A stretch of 64,000 nt of DNA. It comes from Flavobacterium gelidicaeli. GTDB lineage: Bacteria > Bacteroidota > Bacteroidia > Flavobacteriales > Flavobacteriaceae. The notes under the pieces were generated by a model. The model saw nothing but the letters and a program-made list of their open reading frames with translations, was not told the origin of the DNA and made no database searches. The stretch lies in NCBI RefSeq assembly GCF_013294005.1, contig NZ_JABSNK010000014.1:1-64000 (forward strand), read 5' to 3'. Shown here piece by piece: positions 37,512 to 47,736 of this stretch (positions are counted from its first letter, which is position 1; each line of letters starts with the position of its first letter). Made by a program: the position numbers and the translations under genes.

Positions 37512-39635
37512 TTATTTCTCTATCAATCCCGCATTTCTTAAGTACGGTTCGATTTCCATATCATGACCTATCAATTCCTTGAAAGCTTCGTTTAAATCTA
37601 CACTATTTCCTACTGATAAAATGTATTTTCTGAAACGCTCGCAGTTTTCTCTAGTCAAACCACCATTAGCATTCATCCAGTCGTATACATTATAATCTAA
37701 GGTTTTTGACCATGTGTATGCGTAATATCCAGCAGAATAACCGCCAGACCAGATGTGTGCAAAATAAGGAGAATGGTATCTTGTAGGCACTTCGTTTACC
37801 AATAAACCGTATTTTTCAAGAGCTTCTTTTTCGAAAATTAAAGTTGGTTTAAAGTCTGCTTCATTCTCTACACTATGCCAGTTCATGTCTAAAGTTGACG
37901 CTGCCAAAAGTTCCGTTACATGATACCCACTATTGAAAGATTCTGCATTTTTAATCTTGTCAATCAATTCCTGAGGAATCACTTCTTTGGTTTTATAATG
38001 TATTGCATAATTTTTCAACACTTCAGGATCTAAAGCTGCGTGCTCATTTATTTGAGAAGGAAATTCTACAAAATCACGAGGCACAGAAGTCCCAGAAAGA
38101 CTGGCATAATTTTGATTTGCAAATAATCCGTGTAAAGTATGTCCAAACTCATGAAACATGGTCGTTACGTTATCAAAACTAATTAAAGAAGGGTTTCCGT
38201 TTATTGGTTTTGCAAAGTTATATACGTTTACAATAACTGGTTTTTGTTTTAAATAATGCGATTGTTTCACAAAACTATTCATCCAAGCACCACCGTTTTT
38301 ATTGTCTCTTGTATAGAAATCTAAATAGTAGATTGCCATTGATTTTCCGTCTTTATCAAAAACTTCGTAAGCCACAACATCCGGGTGATAGACTGGCAAA
38401 TCAGGACGCGCTTTAAAAGTTATACCGTACATTTTTTGGGCTGCAAAAAACACTCCTTTTTCAAGAACTGTTGTCAACTCAAAATATGGTTTTACTTGAC
38501 TTTCGTCCAAATCGTATTTGGCTTTACGAACTTGCTCAGAATAAAAATTCCAATCCCATGGTTCTAACTTGAATCCACCGTTTTGAGCATCAATAAGATC
38601 TTGAATTTCTTTGGCTTCTCCTTTTGCTTTGGCTACTGCAGGTCCTGCAATTTTTGCTAATAAGTTCATTGCTCTCTCTGGCGTTTGTGCCATTTGGTCT
38701 TGTAGTTTCCACTCAGCAAAATTCTTTTTGCCCATTAAGTTGGCTTTTTGCAAACGCAATTTAGCCATTTGCTCTAGCACTTCACGAGTATCTCCATCAT
38801 CATTCTTTTCGGCACGAGTCCAAGATGATTTGAATATTTTTTCTCTAGTTGCTCGGTTAGTTAAACTCTGTAATAAAGGCTGTTGCGTAGTGTTTTGCAA
38901 GCCTATTAAATATTGTCCATCGTGACCCGCTTCAGTCGCTTTTAATTTTGCAGCAGCAAGATCATTAGCGCTTAAGCCATCTAAATCAGTTACATTATCA
39001 AAAAGAATTGCTCCGTTTTTACGAGCTGCTAATAATTTATTTCCAAAAAGAGTTCCCAAACTAGCCAACTCTCCATTGATTTTTTTCATTTTCTCCTTAT
39101 CCGCTTCAGATAAATTAGCACCGGCCAATTCAAAATCTTGCAAATAATTTTCAGTTAGTTTTTTATCTTCTCCTTTAAGAGTATTCAAATCAACTGCTTT
39201 AATACGGTTGTATAACTTAGAATTCAAGTACATTTTATCGCTATGCGCTGAGAATATAGGCGCGTATTCTGCTTGCAAGGCTTGCAATGTTGGGTTGGTA
39301 TTAGAGCCCGTTAAGTTGTAAAACATTCCAGTAGCTCTTTTTAAATCTACTCCAGAAGTTTCTAAAGCTAATATTGTATTTTGAAAAGTAGCCTTGGCAG
39401 TATTGTTTGTAATCGCTAATATCTCTTTGTCGTGAACCGCTAAACCATACTCAAAAGCAGGTTTAAAATGTTCATCTTTTATTAAATTAAAAGCAGGAGC
39501 TTGATATTGTAATGTGCTTTTTTGTAATAATGGATTGGTCATTTTTACTGATTTATCTTGGGCATTAATCGATTGTAAAGACGTAACCATAACAAGCATA
39601 GTGCTTGATAGAATTATGTTTGATAAAATTTTCAT
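37512..39635 (-). CDS. Exported M3-family metallopeptidase (peptidyl-dipeptidase Dcp-like)
   Basis: Zinc peptidase that removes C-terminal dipeptides or cleaves short oligopeptides. From the ATG at 39635 the protein begins with a Sec signal (MKILSNIILSSTMLVMVTSL, cleavage near INAQ) and has 707 residues. The zinc motif is MFHEFGHTLHG near residue 490 and the third ligand region is FPSQINEHAALDPE. The closing domain includes YHSPYFAHIWSGGYSAGYYAY. The longer frame from 39689 adds only a hydrophobic extension and is less likely. Confidence 0.93.
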   Translation of the reverse strand: MKILSNIILSSTMLVMVTSLQSINAQDKSVKMTNPLLQKSTLQYQAPAFNLIKDEHFKPAFEYGLAVHDKEILAITNNTAKATFQNTILALETSGVDLKRATGMFYNLTGSNTNPTLQALQAEYAPIFSAHSDKMYLNSKLYNRIKAVDLNTLKGEDKKLTENYLQDFELAGANLSEADKEKMKKINGELASLGTLFGNKLLAARKNGAILFDNVTDLDGLSANDLAAAKLKATEAGHDGQYLIGLQNTTQQPLLQSLTNRATREKIFKSSWTRAEKNDDGDTREVLEQMAKLRLQKANLMGKKNFAEWKLQDQMAQTPERAMNLLAKIAGPAVAKAKGEAKEIQDLIDAQNGGFKLEPWDWNFYSEQVRKAKYDLDESQVKPYFELTTVLEKGVFFAAQKMYGITFKARPDLPVYHPDVVAYEVFDKDGKSMAIYYLDFYTRDNKNGGAWMNSFVKQSHYLKQKPVIVNVYNFAKPINGNPSLISFDNVTTMFHEFGHTLHGLFANQNYASLSGTSVPRDFVEFPSQINEHAALDPEVLKNYAIHYKTKEVIPQELIDKIKNAESFNSGYHVTELLAASTLDMNWHSVENEADFKPTLIFEKEALEKYGLLVNEVPTRYHSPYFAHIWSGGYSAGYYAYTWSKTLDYNVYDWMNANGGLTRENCERFRKYILSVGNSVDLNEAFKELIGHDMEIEPYLRNAGLIEK

Positions 39636-39720
39636 AAGGTGATTGTTATTTTCTATAAAAGTAATTAAAAAAATAGAGACAATCAGCATGCACCACCTAA
39701 TCCTTAACTAAATTAATAGG

Positions 39721-39728
39721 TATATTTG
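39721..39728 (+). promoter_or_regulatory. Promoter of the DUF1569 gene (-7 element TATATTTG)
   Basis: TATATTTG, 41 bases before the ATG at 39770. Confidence 0.55.
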
Positions 39729-39769
39729 CTTTAGAGCAGCACAAAAAAAACAGGTTCTAATTTTAGACT

Positions 39770-40213
39770 ATGAAATCAATATTTGACAAAACCGATAATG
39801 CTATTATAATAAATCGTATCAACAAACTTACTCCTGAAAGTAAAGCTGAACGGGGTAAGATGTCTGTAGATCAAATGCTAGAACACACTAATGCTGCGGT
39901 GATAGTTGCTTTTGGAGAAAAAGAGCTAAAAGTAAACTTCTTAATAAAGTTGGTTGGTAAAATATTAAAGAAAAAAGTCTTCAATTCGGAATTCAAAAAG
40001 AATAGTCCCACAGCCAAAGAATTTGTTTTTACCGCACAATACGATTTTGAGCACTCTAAAAATGAATTAATTAAAAATTTTAGTCGTTTTGCTGCTGGAA
40101 TTGAATCCATAAAAACAAATGATCACCCTTTTTGGGGAAATATGTCTCCCGAAGATTGGAATAAATTGATGTGGAAACATGTAGATCATCATTTAAAACA
40201 ATTTGGAGTGTAA
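39770..40213 (+). CDS. DUF1569 / DinB-like protein
   Basis: A 147-residue helical protein of the DinB-like four-helix superfamily. The first helix has MSVDQMLEHTNAA, with the histidine that binds metal in related proteins, and the C-terminus has MWKHVDHHLKQFGV, with the paired histidines. Relatives are metal-dependent thiol transferases, but no substrate is known for DUF1569. No signal peptide. It stands alone. Confidence 0.75.
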   Translation: MKSIFDKTDNAIIINRINKLTPESKAERGKMSVDQMLEHTNAAVIVAFGEKELKVNFLIKLVGKILKKKVFNSEFKKNSPTAKEFVFTAQYDFEHSKNELIKNFSRFAAGIESIKTNDHPFWGNMSPEDWNKLMWKHVDHHLKQFGV

Positions 40214-40253
40214 TACTTCTCTATACTGTTTCTTAGTACTTGACTCTTGACTC

Positions 40254-40261
40254 TACTTTTG
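40254..40261 (+). promoter_or_regulatory. trmD promoter (-7 element TACTTTTG)
   Basis: TACTTTTG, 25 bases before the trmD ATG. It probably drives trmD and the three genes behind it, because no further TAnnTTTG is seen until 44676. Confidence 0.6.
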
Positions 40262-40286
40262 TACCTTTACCAAATAAATTACAAAC

Positions 40287-40964
40287 ATGCGAATAGATAT
40301 TATTACCGTTTTACCTGATTTACTTAGAAGTCCGTTTGAAGCTTCGATTATGAAACGCGCAATTGACAAAGGACTTGTTGAAGTTCATTTTCATAATTTA
40401 CGTGATTACACTACCAATAGGCAAAAAAGTGTAGACGATTACGCTTATGGTGGTCGTGCGGGTATGGTAATGACTGTGCAACCTATTGATGATTGCATCA
40501 CGCATTTAAAAAGCGAAAGAAGCTACGACGATATAATCTATATGTCTCCCGATGGTGAAACTTTGAATCAAAAAATGTGTAACACCATGTCTATGTATGA
40601 AAACATTATCATATTATGCGGACATTACAAGGGAGTAGATCAAAGAGTTCGTGATCACTTTATCACTAAAGAAATTTCGATAGGAGATTATGTATTATCT
40701 GGAGGAGAATTAGGCGCTTTAGTATTATCAGATGCATTAATTCGTTTAATTCCAGGAGTTTTAAGTGATGAAACATCTGCTTTGACAGATAGTTTTCAAG
40801 ATGGTTTATTATCAGGACCTATATATACAAGACCCGCAGATTATAAAGGATGGAAAGTTCCAGAAGTTCTAACAAGCGGTAACTTTGCTAAAATAGACAA
40901 ATGGAATGAGGACATGGCGTACGAACATACTAAAACAAGACGACCTGATTTATTGGAAGAATAG
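40287..40964 (+). CDS. trmD: tRNA (guanine-N1-)-methyltransferase TrmD
   Basis: SPOUT methyltransferase that makes m1G37 in tRNAs, preventing +1 frameshifts. The 225 residues begin [18 protein letters not shown]. The catalytic and cofactor knot is seen in [13 protein letters not shown] and [22 protein letters not shown], and the C-terminal domain in [20 protein letters not shown]. In many bacteria trmD is directly followed by rplS; here three unrelated genes lie between them, the first starting 10 bases after the trmD stop. Confidence 0.97.
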   Translation: MRIDIITVLPDLLRSPFEASIMKRAIDKGLVEVHFHNLRDYTTNRQKSVDDYAYGGRAGMVMTVQPIDDCITHLKSERSYDDIIYMSPDGETLNQKMCNTMSMYENIIILCGHYKGVDQRVRDHFITKEISIGDYVLSGGELGALVLSDALIRLIPGVLSDETSALTDSFQDGLLSGPIYTRPADYKGWKVPEVLTSGNFAKIDKWNEDMAYEHTKTRRPDLLEE

Positions 40965-40973
40965 AAAATATAA

Positions 40974-41387
40974 ATGCTAATTTTAAATTCTAAAGAGATG
41001 ACTATTACAATCAAAGATGAAACATTTACTGGCAAAATTTTAAACGAAATTAGTTTAAATTTCGAAGATGAATCAGTAACAGTCAAAGACATTATAGAAC
41101 AAAGGGTATTGCAAGAAGTTGAAATATATAATAAGAAACAAACAGGTTATTTTAATGGTTTAATCGAACCTACATTAGCTGAAAAAACACTTAATGGTTA
41201 TAAATTAAAACCACATAAAATTATCGATTCTGAGAAACAAGTTTATGTAGCTTTAGATGCGTTTATGAAAAACGGCTACTTTATTTTAATTGATAATATA
41301 CAGTCAGAAAACTTAGAACAGGAAGTAATACTTTCGAAAACTACTGCTATTAGTTTCATTAAATTAACACCATTAATAGGAGGCTAA
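40974..41387 (+). CDS. Small ubiquitin/MoaD/ThiS-like protein ending in Gly-Gly
   Basis: A 137-residue protein (129 if it starts at the ATG at 40998). It ends exactly in AISFIKLTPLIGG, resembling the C-terminal strand and Gly-Gly tail of MoaD (…FPPVxGG), ThiS and ubiquitin. Ahead of this lie a beta-hairpin start (MTITIKDETFTGKILNEISLNF) and the helix TVKDIIEQRVLQEVEIYN, as in a beta-grasp fold. A family-specific insertion (NGLIEPTLAEKTLNGYKL) lies between. The Gly-Gly is exposed without processing. The gene is two bases from the DUF4132 gene and in operon with an E1-like enzyme, which supports activation of this tail. The fold is inferred and the sequence is too divergent for certainty. Confidence 0.65.
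   Translation: MLILNSKEMTITIKDETFTGKILNEISLNFEDESVTVKDIIEQRVLQEVEIYNKKQTGYFNGLIEPTLAEKTLNGYKLKPHKIIDSEKQVYVALDAFMKNGYFILIDNIQSENLEQEVILSKTTAISFIKLTPLIGG
41378..41383 (+). promoter_or_regulatory. Shine-Dalgarno site AGGAGG formed by the Gly-Gly codons of the upstream gene
   Basis: AGGAGG spans the last codons of the Gly-Gly protein (ata gga ggc) and lies six bases before the ATG at 41390. A full-length site with ideal spacing is unusual in Bacteroidetes, where most genes lack one. Confidence 0.6.
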
Positions 41388-41389
41388 TC

Positions 41390-43918
41390 ATGGGAGTATT
41401 AGACAAGATAAAAAACATATTAAACGGAACAAATAAAAATGATTCCCAAGTTTTATTAGACGCTGTTTTTTCAGAAATCACAGTCATTGATAATGGTGTT
41501 TATTCCACTAAATATGAAAAACTAGAATCTTTTAAAAGAATAGTAACGCTAACAGATAAAGAAAAAGTTGTTTTCATGACACATTGCATTATTGAAAATT
41601 ACAAAGAAAAAAATAAAAAAAATGCAGACTATCGTTTCAGTTTTATAATCAATGATGTAATTAAAAATCTGATTAAATCAAAAATTGTACTGGATGACGA
41701 AGACATCAATTTATTATCAAATAGCTTCTTACTGTATACACCTTCAAACTACAATTTGTTTTCTTTTTGGCCAATAAATGATTTTTTAAATCAGATTGAA
41801 AAACAAATTAAAAGGAATACAATATCAGAATCAGTAATAGCTACTTTAAAAAATTTAAAAGAGAATATTAGTTCATCTAATAACCATTACGATGAAAAAC
41901 AAATTGTAAAAATCACAAGAAAAATTGATGACATATTGTTTCTTTCTACCATTGATAAAAATGAATTAAAGCCAATTTTGTTTCTTGGAAAAGACAACTT
42001 TGCAAACATTGCAAACCATCAAATTAGTTTACTTCCAGAAAAAGAAAAAAGCAACTGGTATCAAATTTTAGCTCTTTCTCAAAAATCGACTGGTTCAAAA
42101 CCAACTGCAAAGTTTCTCACAATATCAAAAGAATTATTACTACAAACTGATATTACAAATTTCAAAAACACTTTAATTGATTGGTTTGACTTTATTATAA
42201 AATCAAAAGACGAACTCCCAGAACAACAATACTATCCAGGTAGATTTGTAATCTCATCTCCTAATGTTGATATGTTAAAAGGATTAATTTGGATGTGTTC
42301 TCAATTAAACGACACCGCAATAATCTATAAATTATCAACTTTAACAGAACGTTGTTATAGAAAAATACCCAATTTAGGACCAGCGTCAGCGTCAATGGGA
42401 AATGCTTGTCTCTATTCTTTATACAAAAGCGAAGGACTAGAAGGAGTAAACCAGTTATCAAGATTGAAATTACGCATCAAACAAAATAACACTCAAAAAA
42501 TAATTGAAAACTATCTAAATAATGCGGCAGAAGAACAAGGCATTTCTGTTTATGAAATTGAAGATTTAGCAGCAGACGATTTCGAATTAATAAATGAAAG
42601 TCGTACCTGGCATTTTGAAGAATATAAAGCCGAAGTCTCAATAATTGGAGTTGGAAAAACAACTACCACCTGGAAAAAACCAGATGGAAAAACACAGAAA
42701 ACCGTCCCTTCTTTTGTAAATGAAAAATATGCTGAAAATTTAAAAGATTTAAAAAACACTAAGAAACAAATCGAATTAAATCTTTCCTCTCAAAGAGATC
42801 GTATTGATAGAATGCTACGTTCTGATAGAAAAATGACTTGGTCCCATTTTAACACATACTTCCTCAACCACGGCTTACTTTCTTTCTTATCAAAAAATAT
42901 AATTTGGAATTTCACCGAGAAAGATTCTACTTTTTCTGCTATATTTCATGAAAATTTATGGAAATCAAATACAGGTTCACTTGTAACCCCTTCAACAAAC
43001 TGCTTAATTTCTCTATGGCATCCTACGCTATCAAGTGTAAATGAAACATCAACTTGGAGAAACTTTTTAATCAAAAACAAAATACAACAACCACTAAAAC
43101 AAGCGTACAGAGAAATTTATATATTAACTGATGCCGAAGTAAAAACAAAGAGCTATAGCAATAGAATGGCGGCGCATATATTAAAACAACATCAATTTAA
43201 TAGTCTCGCAAAAACAAGAGGATGGAAATACTCTCTTCTTGGTTGCTTTGATGATGGTCGCGATAATGGAACAGCCGAACTCAATTTAAAAGAATATAAT
43301 TTAAAAGCTGAGTTTTGGGTCAATGAAGTTAATTCGGATGAAGCTTATAATGATACCGGAATTTGGAATTATATCGCAACAGATCAAGTACGCTTTTCAA
43401 ATTTAACTACAAATGAAATCGTAGACTTAATTGATGTTCCTGTTTTAGTTTTATCAGAAATTTTAAGAGATGTCGATTTATTTGTGGGCGTTGCAAGTGT
43501 AGGAAACGATCCAACATGGCAAGACACAGGAGGAATTCCGGCCTATCGTGATTACTGGCAATCTTACTCCTTTGGAGATTTAACTGAAACTGCTAAAATA
43601 AGAAAAGATATCCTTACAGCTTTAATTCCACGTTTAAAAATAAATAAAGTTGCAGAGATAAAAGACAAATTTTTGATTATAAAAGGAAAGATTAGAACCT
43701 ATAAAATTCATATTGGAAGCACCAATATTTTAATGGAACCAAATGATGAATATTTATGTATAGTTCAAGATCGAAGTTCAAAAAATCAAACAGAAAATAT
43801 TTTTCTACCATTTGAAGGAGATAACGGTTTGTCAATTATTTTATCAAAAGCATTTCTTTTAGCTGATGATGATAAAATTAAAGACAGTACAATTACATCT
43901 CAAATTGGCAGAACGTAA
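41390..43918 (+). CDS. DUF4132-domain protein, putative partner or target of a ubiquitin-like system
   Basis: An 842-residue cytoplasmic protein with no signal or membrane segment. The N-terminal 550 residues look helical and repetitive. The DUF4132 core begins near residue 540 with LISLWHPT, then WRNFLIKNKIQQPLKQAYRE, YILTDAEVKTKSYSNRMAAH and LKQHQFNSLAKTRGWKYSLLG, and continues through LKAEFWVNEV and FVGVASVGND. Related DUF4132 proteins include E. coli YehI/MolR, once annotated as molybdate regulators; no mechanism is established. It lies between a Gly-Gly protein and an E1-like enzyme and overlaps the latter by one base (TAATG), so the three are likely translated together. Confidence 0.8.
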   Translation: MGVLDKIKNILNGTNKNDSQVLLDAVFSEITVIDNGVYSTKYEKLESFKRIVTLTDKEKVVFMTHCIIENYKEKNKKNADYRFSFIINDVIKNLIKSKIVLDDEDINLLSNSFLLYTPSNYNLFSFWPINDFLNQIEKQIKRNTISESVIATLKNLKENISSSNNHYDEKQIVKITRKIDDILFLSTIDKNELKPILFLGKDNFANIANHQISLLPEKEKSNWYQILALSQKSTGSKPTAKFLTISKELLLQTDITNFKNTLIDWFDFIIKSKDELPEQQYYPGRFVISSPNVDMLKGLIWMCSQLNDTAIIYKLSTLTERCYRKIPNLGPASASMGNACLYSLYKSEGLEGVNQLSRLKLRIKQNNTQKIIENYLNNAAEEQGISVYEIEDLAADDFELINESRTWHFEEYKAEVSIIGVGKTTTTWKKPDGKTQKTVPSFVNEKYAENLKDLKNTKKQIELNLSSQRDRIDRMLRSDRKMTWSHFNTYFLNHGLLSFLSKNIIWNFTEKDSTFSAIFHENLWKSNTGSLVTPSTNCLISLWHPTLSSVNETSTWRNFLIKNKIQQPLKQAYREIYILTDAEVKTKSYSNRMAAHILKQHQFNSLAKTRGWKYSLLGCFDDGRDNGTAELNLKEYNLKAEFWVNEVNSDEAYNDTGIWNYIATDQVRFSNLTTNEIVDLIDVPVLVLSEILRDVDLFVGVASVGNDPTWQDTGGIPAYRDYWQSYSFGDLTETAKIRKDILTALIPRLKINKVAEIKDKFLIIKGKIRTYKIHIGSTNILMEPNDEYLCIVQDRSSKNQTENIFLPFEGDNGLSIILSKAFLLADDDKIKDSTITSQIGRT

Positions 43919-44664
43919 TGACGAGATATAATCAACAGCAAATTGTTAGTGAAATTGGAGACATCGGACAAATAAAACTTAAAAATGCTAAAGTTTTAAT
44001 TATCGGAGCAGGTGGCTTGGGAACTCCTGTTGCTGTATATCTCACGTCAATAGGAATTGGGACTTTAGGAATAATTGATGGAGATATTATTCAGGAAACA
44101 AATTTGAACAGACAATTTTTATATTACGAAAATGAAATTGGAAAATCAAAGATCACCGTATTAGAAAAAAAATTAAAATTACAAAATCCACATATTGATG
44201 TAACAAAATTTGAATGCTTTTTATCATTAGAAAACAGTACAAAAATCATTACTAACTTTGATGTTATTTGCGATTGTACAGATAATTTAGAAACTAGATT
44301 GTTAATTGACCAGACTTGTTCTTTACTAAACAAACCATTAGTTTACGCGGGAGTAAAAGACTGGGAAGGTTATGTGACAATTCTAAATCACAGAAGTAAA
44401 ATAAGATTGCACAACATTTTCCCATTTGAATCTTTAGCTAAAGATGCTTTAACAAACTGCAGTATAAGTGGAATTGTCAATACCACTTGCGGAATTGCAG
44501 GCAGTATCCAAGCTACTGAAGTAATAAAAATAATTTTAGAACAAGAGAATCAACTAGATGGAGAAATTTTGTGTTTTAATAGTAAAGAAATGGTTTTTAA
44601 AAAATTAAAACTTTTAAAAATTAAAAGTGTTGTAAATAAATCAAAAATTAAATTAACAATCTAA
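43918..44664 (+). CDS. E1-like (MoeB/ThiF/HesA) adenylyltransferase
   Basis: Activates the C-terminal glycine of a ubiquitin-like protein as an acyl adenylate. The 248 residues hold the nucleotide motif LIIGAGGLGTP (30-37), IIDGDIIQETNLNRQF (Asp54/56, Asn62, Arg65), Lys78, and the catalytic CDCTDNLETR (Asp122). The conserved thiol-forming cysteine is Cys181 in ALTNCSISGIVN, matching ThiF Cys184. The two zinc-binding CxxC pairs of MoeB and ThiF are absent (IRLHNIFPF replaces the first). There is no rhodanese domain. Adjacent genes encode no molybdopterin or thiamine enzymes, so the partner is more likely the Gly-Gly protein at 40974. Confidence 0.87.
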   Translation: MTRYNQQQIVSEIGDIGQIKLKNAKVLIIGAGGLGTPVAVYLTSIGIGTLGIIDGDIIQETNLNRQFLYYENEIGKSKITVLEKKLKLQNPHIDVTKFECFLSLENSTKIITNFDVICDCTDNLETRLLIDQTCSLLNKPLVYAGVKDWEGYVTILNHRSKIRLHNIFPFESLAKDALTNCSISGIVNTTCGIAGSIQATEVIKIILEQENQLDGEILCFNSKEMVFKKLKLLKIKSVVNKSKIKLTI

Positions 44665-44675
44665 ACTTTTTTAAT

Positions 44676-44683
44676 TACTTTTG
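44676..44683 (+). promoter_or_regulatory. rplS promoter (-7 element TACTTTTG)
   Basis: TACTTTTG between the E1-like gene and rplS; 74 bases before the rplS ATG, leaving room for a structured leader. Confidence 0.6.
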
Positions 44684-44692
44684 CACCCACTT

Positions 44693-44730
44693 TAGACCAA
44701 CCTCTGGCGAGATCCGTGAATGTTGCTCTA
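44693..44730 (+). promoter_or_regulatory. Structured leader of rplS, possible ribosomal-protein autoregulatory element
   Basis: In the leader, TAGA (44693-44696) and AAC (44699-44701) pair with GTT (44722-44724) and TCTA (44727-44730), with an internal loop and an inner CTC/GAG hairpin. I recall that an L19 leader motif has been described for Flavobacteria, but I have not verified that this sequence fits it. Confidence 0.4.
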
Positions 44731-44757
44731 GTATAAAAAACCATAATTACAATTATC

Positions 44758-45108
44758 ATGGCAGATTTAATGAAATTCGTTAAAGACGAATTAGTTACAA
44801 AAAAAGAATTTCCTGAATTCGGAGCTGGAGACACAATCACAGTTTACTACGAAATTAAAGAGGGTGAAAAAACTAGAACACAGTTTTTCAAAGGAGTTGT
44901 TATCCAAAGAAGAGGTTCTGGTAACACAGAAACTTTTACTATTCGTAAAATGTCAGGTGCAGTAGGTGTTGAGCGTATCTTCCCTGTAAACTTGCCAGCT
45001 TTACAAAAAGTTGAAATCAACAAAAAAGGTGCAGTTCGTAGAGCTAGAATTTTCTACTTTAGAGAACTTACTGGTAAAAAAGCAAAAATTAAAGATAAAA
45101 GAAGATAG
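44758..45108 (+). CDS. rplS: 50S ribosomal protein L19
   Basis: Structural protein at the 30S-50S interface. The 116 residues contain the L19 motifs FGAGDTITVYYEIKEGEK, RTQFFKGVVIQRRGSG and ETFTIRKMSGAVGVERIF. The basic C-terminal end reads RRARIFYFRELTGKKAKI. It has its own promoter and leader and a strong terminator. Confidence 0.98.
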   Translation: MADLMKFVKDELVTKKEFPEFGAGDTITVYYEIKEGEKTRTQFFKGVVIQRRGSGNTETFTIRKMSGAVGVERIFPVNLPALQKVEINKKGAVRRARIFYFRELTGKKAKIKDKRR

Positions 45109-45128
45109 TCAAATATCCCTTTATCATA

Positions 45129-45158
45129 AAAGTCCCAACAATGTTGGGACTTTTTTTT
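45129..45158 (+). terminator. Terminator after rplS
   Basis: AAAGTCCCAACA pairs with TGTTGGGACTTT, followed by a T run to about 45158. Confidence 0.9.
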
Positions 45159-45236
45159 GTTCTAATTTTAACCAAAAACGACAACATTGTTGGAAATAGA
45201 CCTGTTCCATGAACAAAACAATAAATTCAACACTAA

Positions 45237-47606
<2,370 letters not shown>

Positions 47607-47630
47607 TTTCATTTCATTGTTATTATACTG

Positions 47631-47660
47631 AAAAGGCAACTGGAAACAGTTGCCTTTTTT
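47631..47660 (+). terminator. Terminator after icd
   Basis: AAAAGGCAACTG (47631-47642) and CAGTTGCCTTTTTT (47647-47660) enclose a GAAA tetraloop. Confidence 0.92.
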
Positions 47661-47736
47661 ATTAACAAAAAATTAATTATTGTTTAATCACAATTTTCTT
47701 ATCTTTTCAAGCTGTTAGTAAACTTAAAAAAAGAGT

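Noticed and set aside
43918..44664. E1-like gene as a true MoeB or ThiF of cofactor biosynthesis
   Set aside because: No moa, mog or thi genes adjoin it, zinc CxxC pairs are missing, and it is tightly coupled to a DUF4132 gene and a Gly-Gly protein.
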